DNA of 64,000 nucleotides from Papio anubis (GCF_008728515.1 NC_044988.1:32653159-32717158), one strand, 5' to 3'. Counted from the first letter of the stretch, positions 1 to 11,734 are shown. Made by a program: numbers and translations. Notes: generated from the sequence alone by a model not told the origin.

Positions 1-145
1 CCCACCTGTAATCCCAGCTACTCGGGAGGCTGAGGCAGGAGAATCGCTTGAACCCAGGAGGCAGAAGTTGCAGTGAGTCAAGATTGCACCACTGCACTCC
101 AGCCTGGGTGTCAAAGCAAGACTCTGTCTCAAAAAAAAAAAAAAA
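1..145 (+). mobile_element. Alu, right part, cut by window edge
   Basis: Starts in the right monomer (ACTCGGGAGGCTGAGGCAGG) and runs through CACTGCACTCCAGCCTGGG to a poly(A) tail at 131-145. The 5' half lies outside the window, so subfamily and target-site duplication cannot be judged. Confidence 0.97.
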
Positions 146-879
146 TGTTGAATTGATGGCTTTCTTTTTATTAAAACCAAAGCATTAAAATTACAATAAT
201 GTTTTTGATTAAAAATAGAATGTTTGGATAAAATAATGTTGAGTTCTAATACACTTATTTTTCAACTTTTCAATATTTTTTCAGTTACTTTAATATTCTG
301 GAAAACAACCATTTTAAAAACAGATAAAAACATGGCTCTAGGAACATACATTTTTGCTTTTGTCTCAGGCTCCAGTATGGCTTGGCACAGCACTGTCAGA
401 TCTTATTTTTATTTAAAATTTTGACATTTTCATCATGGATCTTTTGCATTAATTTTGATTTTTTAAAAATGTTTCATTAAAAAGTTAGTCATCTTGATTA
501 CCAAGTTTTCTAAGGCCACTTAATTTTATACTCAAGGCAAGTGCTTCCTTTGTTTTCCCCTAATCCCAGGCCTGGAAAAAGCCATCAGATCAATATTTTA
601 AAGATTACTTTCTTATAGTGATGAGTATGGGTTGCTAAAGACTTTTGTAGTTAAAACCTGAGAAACTGAGGCAAATTCAACATCTATCAAAATAGTTTAG
701 GTGGAAAATCACAGAGGCTTGAACTAAGGCAAGAAAGGAGACCAAAAGTAAGTAGGGGTAAGAGAGGTGCCAGGGATGAGAGTCAGGGAGAACTTGATAA
801 GAATTGGATGCATGGGAATGTTCTCTCTCCTGAGATTCATGCTCCAAATTCTGATTACTAAAGCCCAACAGAGTCACCC
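146..879. other. AT-rich stretch, nothing recognised
   Basis: Rich in T and A runs, with no repeat signature I can name. A 66-codon frame at 224-424 shows no domain and no gene-like context. Confidence 0.5.
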
Positions 880-1050
880 TCCTTCAGGATTTCTTTTTAG
901 GTCATTTCATACCTTTGTGGCAAATTCTTCCTTCTTCCTGTTTTATCTCTTCAACTCCCTTATAATCTCTTTGCCGTGAAAGACCATATCTCATTCTCTT
1001 ACTATGTTATAAACACAGTAGATGCTCAATAAATACCTGTTGAAAGAATT
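880..1050 (+). mobile_element. L2 3' end fragment
   Basis: The terminal segment GATGCTCAATAAATACCTGT followed by TGAAAGAATT matches the characteristic L2 3' end (tag 'gtaggtgctcaataaat-ttgttgaatgaat'). The preceding C/T-rich 120 bp fits the L2 3' UTR but is badly eroded. Confidence 0.65.
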
Positions 1051-1719
1051 GCATCATCAGTGTTTTTTTAACATCGCTCCAAGGCAGTGCCTATAATAAT
1101 TAAGCCAGCAGAAGAAGAGTTTGAAACTTCTTCCTTGGATATATTTTTAAGGTTAGAATACTCATTTATCTACCCAAGATGGCATAAATGACTTCTTGGG
1201 GCCCTTTCCAATGACATGATTAACAGCCCTTTTCTGAGAAGAGTTTTATATATGTTACTGCTAATAGCAAGAGAACTTCTCCTGGGGACATTTTCCCTTT
1301 TATGTGATTACATTGATATTTTAGAGAAAATGAAATTACTGCATCCCAGCTGGGCAGTTCTTTTTGAATTTATAAAATGCAGAAATTGCTATAAGACCAT
1401 AAAGTTGAATCAGGTCTCTTATCCAATCATCAATAGATAATTTTGGTTTTTATAACCCATCTTATAAAAGTTCTACTGTGGTTACCAAAGTCAAGAATTT
1501 GACATTAGTGTTGCCCTTGGCAACAGAATACAGAGATTTCTCTGGAAATTATTCCAGTTACAGTAAAAAGATAATTAACATTTAGTTACAGAAAAATCTG
1601 AACTTAATGTATCTGAGTGTAGCTTTATCAGATTTCCTCTTACGGTGATATCTTGATACATTTTACCAGAAATTACAATTTTTATTATTCATTATTATCA
1701 CTATTATTTTGGATGAGGG
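1051..1719. other. Unique AT-rich sequence
   Basis: No repeat, RNA or exon signal seen. The stretch ends at the left copy of the 12-bp direct repeat that flanks the next feature. Confidence 0.5.
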
Positions 1720-2011
1720 GCTTTCAGTAATGCTCCTACAGGGACTAGGTCAGTTCGCGTGTACCCCTCGTAGTCTGCCTTTCACCTTCTGAACGATGGA
1801 CATAATACTGGAGATGGAGCAAGCGCTTGGCGCAGCGGTGAAGTGCTGCACCATCGTGGATGATCTGAATCTAGGCTTCTGATTTTGTGAAAAAAACAAA
1901 ATCATTAATATGTTCAAACTACTGTTTTTCCATTTTCTACCTTTCAGAGCCAAATATAATGTGAAACTGATAACAAAATTTGATATCTAGAAATGGGATG
2001 CTTTCAGTAAT
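1720..2011. other. Unidentified CpG-rich insertion flanked by a 12-bp direct repeat
   Basis: GCTTTCAGTAAT occurs exactly at 1720-1731 and again at 2000-2011, like a target-site duplication, enclosing about 268 bp. The left half (1755-1860) holds about eight CpGs in some 105 bp, while the sequence around it has almost none. On the + strand a start codon at 1795 opens a 28-codon frame ending in TGA near 1881; on the - strand a 67-codon frame covers the same bases. I recognise neither. No poly(A) lies at either end, so a standard processed pseudogene is not proven. It could be a truncated retrocopy of a CpG-rich first exon, or of a structured RNA. See findings. Confidence 0.6.
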
Positions 2012-2303
2012 CCTAAAATGTGAAACTAAAATTGTGGGAGAAGTAGAAATGGGGCTTTGGGTAATAAGCACCTAGAGACTTTAAGTCAGAAAGCTGGTGA
2101 TACTTGTTAGGTAGTGGCAGAACTTTTGATTTAATTGTTGCCTGCTTTACTGGCAATGCACCTAATCGGCTAAATGAGGCTATATGATAAGGAGAAATGA
2201 TGGCAAAGATTTTTATATGGACATGTAGTAGCTCTACCACCTTCAGCCAGATCTGACTGAAGAGATGACACCAGACTAGAACTGCTTGAGCTGCAAGCAG
2301 AGA
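2012..2303. other. Unique sequence, nothing seen
   Basis: Between the CpG-rich insertion and the next Alu. No repeat or exon signal recognised. Confidence 0.45.
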
Positions 2304-2644
2304 AGAAACACCCTTGTCTTTATTTTTATTTATTTATTTATTTTTGAGATGGAATCTCACTCTCTCTCCCAGACTGGAGTGCAGTGGCATGATCTCGGCT
2401 CACTGCAACCTCTGCCTCGCGGGTTCCAGCAATTCTCCTGCTTCAGCCTCCCAAGTAGCTGGGATTACAGGCACCCGCCACCATGCCCGAGCTAATTTTT
2501 GTATTTGTAGTAGAGACAGGGTTTCATCATGTTGTTCAGGCTAGTCTCGAACTCCTGACCTCAAGTGATCCGCCTCCCTCAGCCTCCCAAAGTGCTGGGA
2601 TTACAGGCGTGAGCCACCGTGCCCAGCAGAAACACCTTTATCTT
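2304..2644 (-). mobile_element. Alu (S-type) with target-site duplications
   Basis: Full-length antisense Alu, body about 2321-2627. The T-rich tail with (TTTA)n is on the left and the 5' end (GAGCCACCGTGCCCAGC on this strand) on the right. Flanking near-identical repeats at 2304-2320 and 2628-2644 (AGAAACACCCTTGTCTT / AGAAACACCTTTATCTT) are its decayed target-site duplications. Short frames here are Alu-derived, not genes. Confidence 0.97.
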
Positions 2645-2990
2645 CTAAGGAATCTTTTTCCCTGACTTTGGTCTACAAGTTACAGTGAAAAGAGTCCTGA
2701 AGGCAATTGGTTCCATCCTTCAAACGTGAAGCAATTATAAACAGTGATTGACAAACAGTCTACATACTGGTGCTCCACTGGAAGAAGGCACAAAGCCTGC
2801 CAGTAGTGATGGGATCTGGGATGTTGTTTCCCCACCACCACCCCCAACCCGGGAACTGACTGTTTCTAACTAATTCTAGACAACAGCCATTGAATCCAGG
2901 GCAAGAAAGAAGGGCAGAGCACGGAGTCGTGAACATGAAAGAAAGAGGAGGTTCCTCAGGCTTGAAATCCACATCTGGATAACATTTTTG
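2645..2990. other. Unique sequence between two Alus
   Basis: No repeat or RNA signature recognised. Confidence 0.45.
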
Positions 2991-3010
2991 ACTGTTATTA
3001 TTTACTGTTT

Positions 3011-3042
<32 letters not shown>

Positions 3043-3344
3043 GAGATGGAGTTCCGCTCTTGTTGCCCAGGCTGGAGTGCAGTGGTGCAGTCTCTGCTCA
3101 TTGTAACCTCCACCGCCCGGGTTCAAGTGATTCTCCTGCCTCAGCCTCCCAAGTAGCTGGGATTATTACAGACGCCCACCACCATGCCTGGCTAATTTTG
3201 GTATTTTTAGTAGAGATGGGGTTTCACCATGTTGACAAGGCTGATCTCGAACTCCTGACCTCAAATGATCCACCTGCCTTGGCTTCCCAAAGTGCTGGGA
3301 TTACCGGCATGAGCCACTGTGCCTAGCCAACTGTTATTTTTAAA
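2991..3344 (-). mobile_element. Alu (S-type) with target-site duplications
   Basis: Full-length antisense Alu, body about 3013-3328, with a poly(T) run of about 26 at 3015-3041. Imperfect duplications ACTGTTATTATTTA (2991) and ACTGTTATTTTTAA (3330) flank it. Confidence 0.97.
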
Positions 3345-4048
3345 TGCGGACTTTACTAGGAGCAAATAAAACAAAACTGTTCTAAGTTTAAAGGGAACTG
3401 TATTTGCAAGGAACTTTCTTCCTAAGACTGGCCCCAGATTCTCTATGATTAGTAAACCCCTAAAATAGTCCCTGGTTACTAAAAGTACACCAATAGCAAG
3501 TTGGCTTTGAATGCTCTATAGCCCTAGGGAGAGCATCTTTACCAAGCCACATCGGAGGGGAGAGTCAGAAGGGGAGGCGAAAAGCGACTCTGGTAAATCC
3601 TTCCAGAGAGAATAAGCAAATTCAGCCAGATCGGCCAACCAAGGAACTTACCCATGGCAAGACAGGAAATCTTTGCTACTCTTGTCAAGCAGAATTGCCT
3701 AATTTCTATGATGACTGTGTGCTTTAATAACTGATGACTGTGCACTTTCCAGCCTCTCTTTTCCAAATGGGCGCTTATTTTGGTAGTCTTGCTTCTCCAC
3801 TACTGTACATGGAGGGCAGACCAATTGTCCTTTGGTTTATAGGCTAGCAGACCCATAACAAACCAAACAAACAAACAACTTTCCATTTGTATCTGACAGA
3901 AAGACTGTATATCTCCCACAGCACCTACATTTTAAGCTGGATGCAAGAAATGCAAAGAGCCTTTGAGGTTATCTCACTTGGAATGTTCTTTGGAAAGAAA
4001 CTTGGGCTCTGATAAATGTCAACAACCAGCTGAGATAGGATTGTGTAT
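3345..4048. other. Unique sequence, nothing seen
   Basis: About 700 bp of ordinary AT-rich DNA. A 75-codon antisense frame at 3539-3766 shows no recognisable domain. Confidence 0.5.
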
Positions 4049-4050
4049 AT

Positions 4051-4080
<30 letters not shown>
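4049..4080. repeat. (CA)n microsatellite
   Basis: About 14 uninterrupted CA units starting after TATAT. The length and purity suggest it may vary between individuals. Confidence 0.95.
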
Positions 4081-4082
<2 letters not shown>

Positions 4083-4238
4083 ATATATTATAAATTTTAC
4101 TGATATAAAGGATATGTATCTCATAACTTACAAATAATAATAGCAATATATACAATACTCTTTATTGTAAACTCCTTATGACCAATTGATTCTTACAGAA
4201 TGTGTTTTTTGACAAAACAATTGCAAATAAGCCTAATT

Positions 4239-4410
4239 CCCACATGAATGATGGTTGATATGTTTATGTTTTTGTATTTTTAGTAGAGTCGGGATTTTAC
4301 CATGTTGGCCAGGCTGGTCTCGAACTCCTGACCTCAGGTGATTCACCCACCTCGGCCTCCCAAAGTGCTGCGATTACAGGCATGAGCCACCGCGCCTGGC
4401 CCACATGACA
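4239..4410 (-). mobile_element. Alu left monomer only, 3'-truncated at the A-rich linker
   Basis: Antisense Alu from about 4271 to 4401. It carries the true 5' end (CACCGCGCCTGGCC) but stops in the middle linker (TTTGTATTTTTAGTAGAG) with no right monomer and no poly(T). CCCACATGA occurs at about 4239 and again at the right edge near 4400, a possible short target-site duplication. Confidence 0.9.
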
Positions 4411-4854
4411 TTTTAAAGAAAGGAACAGGAGAAACAAAAGATTATTTGAGGACATAAACATTTTTTTCCCCCCAGAGAAACTAAGCTTTGCCTCAAGGGA
4501 CAATTTAAATTTTGGGGTTGAACTAAATTTAATCTAGATCAAATTATTTAGTTAATTTATCTTCCTACTAACCAACAAATTTATATTCATCTTTAGGAGA
4601 AGTATGAAGTCTGACTACATAACTATACACAAATTAAAAGAACTAGCTATTTTCAGAGGTGGTGTTCATTAAATTTTGTGACCTCACCACAGAATATTTC
4701 TGCTGTCAGCCTCTCTCAATAAGCATATTTTGCAAGGTAGGCTGCTGATGCCATGAGGGTATCAAATAAGCAGATTTGCTCCCAGTGTAGGGACTGGTAA
4801 GTCACTGGCAGATGTGTTCTGTTGTTCCTCATACATAGGTTCAGTACCATCTCT
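4411..4854. other. Unique AT-rich sequence
   Basis: Nothing recognised. Confidence 0.45.
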
Positions 4855-4940
4855 CCATTCATTCACTCAAATTATCTGGTGAATTACCTGGGATACACCA
4901 GTAAACAGGTACAGTTTTGCCTTCAAGTAGTAAATAGTAT
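4855..4940 (-). mobile_element. Possible L2 3' end relic
   Basis: CATTCATTCACTCAAATTAT, then CTGGGATACACCAGTAAACA and GCCTTCAAGTAGT, follows the order of the antisense L2 3' end (attcattcaacaaat ... ctggggatacag-agtgaacaa ... gccctcaaggagct). Heavily eroded. Confidence 0.45.
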
Positions 4941-4976
4941 AGGAACTCTTCCTACTCCGAACACACCTGTATTCAG

Positions 4977-5028
4977 TGTCTCTGTGTGTTTGTGTGTGTG
5001 TGAATGCGTGCGTGTGTGCATGTATGTG
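4977..5028. repeat. (TG)n-rich imperfect microsatellite
   Basis: Interrupted TG/CG units (TGTGTGTGTGAATGCGTGCG). It borders the hAT-like element, so target duplications there are hard to define. Confidence 0.85.
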
Positions 5029-5200
5029 TAGGACTGGCTGCATCATTCTCAGGGCCTAGTGCAAAATAAAAATGCAGGATTCCTTGTTCAAAAATTATAA
5101 AGAATTTCAAGACGGCTACAGCAGAGCTTTAAACTATGTTTGGGGGTCCTTCTAAGTGCAGGACCCTGTGAGACTGCACAGACCTATGAAGTCAGCCCTA
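5029..5200 (-). mobile_element. Non-autonomous hAT-like DNA transposon
   Basis: The ends form imperfect inverted repeats: TAGGACTGGCTGCAT at 5029-5043 against the complement of ATGAAGTCAGCCCTA at the right end (TAGGGCTGACTTCAT). The interior (AATGCAGGATTCCTTGTTCA ... CAGCAGAGC ... GGACCCTGTGAGACTGCACA) matches a common old mammalian hAT-type MER element. I am not certain of its name. Strand is nominal. Confidence 0.65.
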
Positions 5201-5367
5201 TATGTGCATTTGTGAGTTTGTATGTGTGTGTTGTTGAGGACATGTGTGATTCTTCTTGGAGGACTGCATAGTGTAAATATACCATTGTCTTTTATTCTTC
5301 CACCTCATTTTTAGAGTCTAGATAAATCTGCATATGAGGGCCTGACTCCTTTTTAGTAGTTTTCAGC

Positions 5368-5595
5368 CTTGGATAGTGGTGGAAAACATGTGAATCATAG
5401 TTCAAATTTCCTCTCACTCTTTGTAGGGCTGTGAGCCCATTACATATGTTTTCTGTGCCTCATCTTTTCAACTCAAAAATGGGGACATAAGGTACACTTA
5501 GTCATGGAGTTATTAAGGAGATTAAAATAAATCCATTAATATTAGTGAAGTGTCTGGAGTAAGTCTTGCCATAGCTCTAGGTAAGCAGCTGTTAA
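5368..5595 (+). mobile_element. MIR SINE
   Basis: Nearly full-length old SINE. The order CTGTGCCTCATCTTTTCAAC, AAAATGGGGACATAAGGTAC, TTATTAAGGAGATTAAAATA, AAGTGTCTGG matches the MIR core and 3' half (cctcatctgtaaaatggggataat ... gttgtgaggattaaatga ... cagtgcctggcac). Confidence 0.8.
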
Positions 5596-7088
5596 AGTAA
5601 AAATTTTGAAGCCTTTATTATGTGAGAACTTAAACCTAAATCCCATCCTGTGTTAAGTAAGGACTACGGAACTATTAACCTTCCCCCTAAGAGAACCATT
5701 TATGACCACAGCCCTATCTGGGTCAGGAAGGGCATGTTGATTTGAAAGTCCTGTAAGGTGTTAATGGATGCTAACAAAAGACTTCCTATTCAGGAAGCAA
5801 AGGACACCTGGGGCTGACCACCCTCGCTCTTCACTGATGTTTCCTGCTTTTGTTAAATATAAAGTAAATAAATCAAAATAAACAAAAAGAAAACCAATAA
5901 CAACCACCACCAAACATCAGTATATCCTTTTAGTTGCTATGGCTCCTTAAACAACTGGAGAATTGTCTGGAAGCAAAATCAGTTGACTCCTAAACTCTTA
6001 AGAGATTTTATTGCTATCATGGTGCAGAAGAAGGGCTAAAGAGCCATACCGCCTAGCTCAACAGCGTGGAAATTGGAAACACTGTCTTGTAATGTCTGGA
6101 TAGGGAAGACAAGAGTCTATGACCTGAAAGAGAGGGGGACAAAGAATATCTTACCATTTGCCAATTATACACACACGTCCAGTGCAGGTGACTGCCTTTA
6201 TGTTTTCTAATTTGGACTATCAAACATCCTTTCATTCCACATAGTCGTCCTCAGATTAGCATCTGGTGTCCTTGTTTTGTGTCCTCTCTTCACCTTGCCT
6301 TGAGTCTTCAAAGCCAACTTTAAGTGGACTGTTTTTCCTGAGCCTTCCCCTTAATCATAATAATTTAAAAGTCCATGAAATTATGGTTTTGATAACTTTT
6401 TTCTAAAAATCATACTAAAACAAATATATAACTATTTAATTTTTTAAAAGTGTGTCCTCATCTCTCCTAAAATCTCTTGAACTACCAGGGTTCTGATCTA
6501 AGAGAAGCTAGAATCTGCAGATGTTAACACAACTCCATGGAGGCCTGAAGCAAGAAGCTTCATAAGGTGTGAAGGGGCAGGTGGGCCAGGCAGCAGGTGA
6601 AGGCCATGCTCTAGAAGTGAGATGCTGGGCAGATCTCTCCTTTCTCCATGCATAAAGCAGATGGGCAAATGAAGGGGTGCGAATTCACTTAGGGCTATGA
6701 ATTGCTGGGAGGTGTTTTGGGTAGCAATGAAAAACAAGTAATAGCAACAAAGAAGGCTGGACAAAATCATGTATACTATTGAACTGAAATCTCCGCAGTA
6801 ATAACTTGAGGACCTGGGAAACTGTCAAGTCCTCAAAAGCCTTGACTTTCAGAGCCCTTGCCGGAGTAGCAATAGGAGTGGTGGGAAATCAAGAAAGTCA
6901 GACATTTCAGAGTGTCCTAAAAAGAGTGTCATCAAAAACATCTGAGCATGGGATCCATGCTGGGCAAAAGGACTATGGAATCCACAAGGAGCTGAGGGAC
7001 AGGAGAAGCAGGAGGACGTAGTGATCAGTATGGGCTGAGGAAGGTGTTCAGTGAGTACAGGTGTGTGAGAAGATCAGATAGACAAAGT
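5596..7088. other. Unique sequence, nothing seen
   Basis: About 1.5 kb with no recognised repeat. Antisense 90-codon (6498-6770) and sense 71-codon (6806-7021) frames lack domains and initiation context, so I do not call them genes. Confidence 0.5.
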
Positions 7089-7131
7089 AACACACACACA
7101 TGCCCACATACAGCCATACAGAGACACACAC
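7089..7131. repeat. Imperfect (CA)n tract
   Basis: ACACACACACATGCCCACAT followed by more CA-rich sequence. Short and interrupted. Confidence 0.7.
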
Positions 7132-8145
7132 CTTTCTTTCCATCTAAGATTTTTTTTTAAGTCTATAGACCTTTGAATTGATTTGAAATCCCCTATTTAA
7201 ATAAGAGGGGGCATTCCATCTTTTGATATAAGCTCTGAAATGCATAAGAAATTCCTTGTAAAATTTATAGTCTTTTTGAATGGATGTTGTTTAATATTTT
7301 CAATTACAGATTTATGGCAGAATTTTTCATAGGCCTGAATTGTCTGTTTAATATTAAAATGATTTTTGTAGGGAGCCATCTGTTATATGATCAGGCATGG
7401 AAATTCTTTACAGGGCTTTACATCAGCACTCCTCCAAAGTTTGTCATGCTTCAAATATCCCCAGGCACTTGTGTTTCCATTTAGAGGAGCAAGGTGAAGG
7501 ACTCAGAGGCAGGACATGATGTCTCCTCGATTGTTCAGCGGCTGTTACTGAAAACACTGTTTCAGCATATGGTTTTTCCCTAACCTAGCCTCAATGTTTT
7601 CCTTTACTATGACAGAACAATATCCTGAGTAAAAGGACAGTTTATGAATCTTTGAATCTCCTATCAGAACAAACTTTGCTCATTGGCTCATTGCATTAAT
7701 CGACTCACGTTTTTCTTCAAAGCTGTTTTATCCTTTAAAAATGGTAAAACTATGGCTCATTTTCCCTATGAGTACTATTCCCCTGAGTGCAATTTCATTG
7801 AAGCTAACTCTATTTTACCAAGTAGATTTCATCTCAAGTGCTCCCTTTGAATCACTGGGCTGGGAGCTACCTGAAAAAGAATGTGGGAAGGATTTCGAGG
7901 CTGTGTTCAGGGTCAGTGGGGAGTACTACAATTGATTACTTATGTCTGCTTTGGGTGTAGAAGTAGTGAGCATGGGACACATGTGCCCTTTATTTGCTGT
8001 CTGTGGCCTTTACTTTTTCTGTGTCCCTCACTTACTGTGCTCATTAATAAGCTTGTGAAGCGGCTGGCCTTGAGGCAAACATACACAGAAAAATCAACTT
8101 CTCTATCTGGGAAACAAGCTTGACCCTGACCTCACAATAATGTTA
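7132..8145. other. Unique sequence, nothing seen
   Basis: About 1 kb of ordinary AT-rich DNA without recognisable features. Confidence 0.5.
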
Positions 8146-8312
8146 ACAACAACAATAATAACAGCCACATTTGTTGATCATTTGCTGTAAGCCCCACTGT
8201 AGGTAATTTACAAACATTAAACCATTTCATGTATTCCCCACAAACTACCACAATATACATATTATTCACCCAGCTTTTTGACTAAGGCTCAAAAAATGAA
8301 GTAACTTTACTG
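8146..8312 (-). mobile_element. MIR SINE
   Basis: Antisense MIR: AATAATAACAGCCACATTTG, TTGCTGTAAGCCCCACTGTA, ATTAAACCATTTCATGTATT and GACTAAGGCTCAAAAAATGA follow the order aataatagctaacatttattgag / tgtgccaggcactg / ctcatttaatcctcac / gaggaaactgaggc. Confidence 0.8.
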
Positions 8313-11280
8313 AGTTCACCCTTTTGTTCAAAGCATCCACATAAATTCATATTGTTCTGGATACCTAGAACCATGACTCCCTTCCATACCCACTCAGTCA
8401 TTTTCATCTTTACATTCAAATCCTAGCAGTCTCTCCCTCTATCCACAGCTCCTCGTCCTGGGAGACTCCTTGATAAAGCAGAGAGAAAGGCTGGCCTCAG
8501 ATCAGCTAAGTTGGACATTCTCTGAGCCATGACGAATTCTTCTCTGTGGCTATGATATATTATTTCACATGACCCATTCTTAATAATTCAGCCTAACCAT
8601 CCGTTTGTTCAATTCCATTTAAGAATTTTTCTTTGTAATGGTTTTGTCAATTGTCTGCATTTTTAATTTAATTAAATTGTTATATATCTCAATTAAGTAG
8701 TCAATTCAAAACACTTAGTGGATACAATCTGAGCTTTTCAATAGCTGGTCAAAATACATAATCAGTGCCATCTACCTAATGGTCCTTCCATGAAAATTAG
8801 CTGTGACCTTAGTGATAAAAATATGATAAAGTGATTTACGGTCATATCCCTCTATTTAAGAGAGAAGTAGACAATCATAATTTTTAAACGGTGTCTGTGT
8901 CCAGTTCCCTGGTGTACTTCTTAATGCCAAGAGAGTCAAAAGCCCCCTGTTGATCATGACTTTAAAATTCTAGTGTGAGTTAGCCAATCATATCGTCCCA
9001 TCTCATTTGCCTGGTGATGTATAGACTTGACTTTAGTTCCCATTTACACCTTGCAGAAGCCAATAATAGTTCTCTTCCTCTTGAAAAAAAATAAACAGAA
9101 ATATCAAAAGGAAATACCTTTATAGGGTGGAGACAGGATTGGATAAGTTGTGTATCATTGTTTACATCCAAATCAAATAACAGGAAAGAAAACAATTAGT
9201 CAAGTTCATACTCTAGGTTCTGTTTAATGTGTCTGTTTTCAAGCCTGTTCATGCTATTTTGCCTAAGCAAAGCTTTTGTTTGCCTTGTTAAGGTTTACTT
9301 TGTTTTGAAACCTTAACACATGAAAGGGTTTGGCAAACTTTCTCTGAGGCAAAACTTGAAAAGTGAGACATTCAAACACTTGTAAAATGTGAAGATTTTT
9401 GCTTTTACCAAAGTCCATTCCAGGTCTAATCTAGGTTCACTCTCTTTTACCCAACAGTTCCCCAGACAGAAATGTGATCCTAGCCCATTCACAATCTGTC
9501 TCTTCCATTTCCCAGGATAGATATTATCTAATGTTTGAGCTTCAATGCTGATTTACCATTACCAGTAAGAAGATCAGTTTTCTATCATCACCTTTTTTGT
9601 GAAAAGAAGGAAATTAACGTAAAGAGGTTTGCATTAATGCTTTTCTCTATTTCTCTGTTTTCCTCAGGATAATATATTTTATCCTGTGGATATAATATTT
9701 TTTGGTCTATCACTTTAGTGGTGAGTTCAAACTTTACTATCACAATGACTTGGACTACTTGGACTTGAAATCTCCAGCTCTGACTGAACAGCATCTTTTC
9801 TTAACTTCCCATTATTTAGCTTAGCATAATTTTAAAGCCCTTCCTATTTCTTATCATGCCAGTTCAAAGAATACATAATTCTCCTTCCAGGTCCAAAACA
9901 GAGATGCTTACCACTTTCTTTTACCTTTCTGTTGATATATCACATATTTAGATCCTTAGCAAGTATGGGTCTTATTTTTGGATCCAACTAAGATGCCCTT
10001 TTCCTCTCTGCTCTGCCCACAGACTCATTTTCTACTTATCAATGAGCAGGTTCAAGTCTTTTCACCTCTTCTGCTCACATTCTGCTTCTATGTCCTGTAC
10101 ACTCAAAGTATGTTAAAACAAGATTTCCCATCTTTCCTGCCACTTGGATTGTGTCATCATTCTTTTAAGATATTGGTGATGTCACCAATTGTTTCCACAT
10201 GAAAGTCAAACTCGCCACTTCAAAGTTCTCAATATTACCTCTTTCCCCTCCATGTGCCATTCCAAGTCCCTCTGCCTGCTTTCATTTCTATTTGAATTCC
10301 ATAACCACACTGTTTTGCTGCACAGGGAGGAGGGCATCATTGCCTCAAAATCACCTTGACCTCTTCTGGTAGTCACTACCCCAAAACAGACTTAAAATCC
10401 TTTACCTTATTTTTATCCCTAATTATTTTCCATTCAAACCACTGTATAATGTATTAGTATACTTATTACATTCTCTTTATTTAGGAACTAATTATAAAAG
10501 TCAGAAATCAGTTTTGGGTTATGCTGCTTATGTCTGGTGGTATATAGCCATAGGGGGACAATATGTCCTTGAATGAAGGAAGAGTCTAATTTTTTTGTGT
10601 CCTCTACATTATGCACCTGAAAGAGACATATACACAAAAGTGGAGCTCTCCGTAGTTCCACAGAGGAATGTACCCTGTGTAATTAGTTCACATTCGTGGC
10701 CTTTAAATTAGAGAACAAAATATTAGTCCAGTGTCTACTTTTTGCTTCCTCCCTGATCACCACAATTGAAATCAGAATTATTTCAAAGCTTCCAATTCAG
10801 TTTATATTCTGTCTAATCAACTTGATAACTCTCCTTGCTAATGCTGATAAAATATCTTTCTTAACTTATCTTCAGTAATTTTTCCTGTGGAAGGGTAGAG
10901 TCCAAGAGAAGGGATTTAAAAAATACTTTTGAATGTGATTTTTTTAAGCAGCTTTAGGAAAAGGTTTGGTGATCCCAGTTTCACTCAAAAAAATTATCTA
11001 TGTGCAAAACATTTCCCTACTGGCTGTTTTCAGCTAATCCATTTAAGCTTTGTATGGACATTTATCTATAGATTTTTTAAAATCTCTTGTTTATCTGTAT
11101 TTTCAGAGACATTAGTTAGATAGCAAGACACCCTTTTTATTTCAAAGTAAGTTACCTTCTAAGAGTAAAATTAGAGTCAAATAATGTGAAATAATATTTC
11201 AAGGCACAGTTTGCTATTCATTCTATATTCAGTGAAAAATGTTATAAAGCAACTTGTATGGAACAATCTCATTTTCAATC
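8313..11280. other. About 3 kb without a recognised feature
   Basis: The longest repeat-free stretch in the first half. A C/T-rich zone at about 9830-10430 resembles old L2-type 3' UTR composition, but no diagnostic L2 tag can be anchored there. No exon-like block with splice signals stands out. Confidence 0.5.
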
Positions 11281-11327
11281 TATCTCTCTATTATCTATCT
11301 ATCTGTCTATCTATCCATCTATCTATA
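11281..11327. repeat. (TATC)n tetranucleotide microsatellite
   Basis: TATC/TGTC/CATC units from 11281 (CTATCTATCTGTCTATCTAT). Interrupted, so probably of modest variability. Confidence 0.9.
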
Positions 11328-11734
11328 GAGAAAGCTATGTAAGGCAATATGCCAACATCTTAGTAAGAAGTAGGATTATTATGGCTGATCTTCAGTTTTT
11401 TTTCTAAAGATTCATTTGCAGAAAGGATGTACTGTTGTTATTAAAAGTATTTTTAAAGTAAATGGTATGTTTATGCTCCTTAATAGCTTGCTGTGGATGT
11501 GTCTAGCAAAAAGATATTAGGAAGCTTCCACTGCTAATGACTTTGAACTATTACAACAATCCTTCATTGTCTCCATTTTTTTTTAAATTTTAACTGGTAG
11601 TTTACCAAAATCAACAAGAAACATAGGCTAACAGAAGGAGAAGAGAGTCATTTCACTTTTCAAACAATTTGAGAACACATAGCTCTCTGCCAGCTGTCTG
11701 CTCTGGCAAGTGGTAGAGAGATCGCTGTTCTGTT
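11328..11734. other. Unique AT-rich sequence
   Basis: Nothing recognised. Confidence 0.45.

Noticed and set aside
1795..1881. Small protein gene starting at 1795
   Set aside because: Only 28 codons, no family recognised. I considered a LAMTOR5-like start because of the ending LNLG, but the nucleotide match is not convincing.
4049..4080. Possible CRISPR-like or regulatory repeats from the microsatellites
   Set aside because: The repeats are simple dinucleotide or tetranucleotide runs without spacers, in a vertebrate genome.
9830..10430. Possible L2 fragment
   Set aside because: The C/T-rich composition is suggestive, but none of the ordered L2 tags could be matched.
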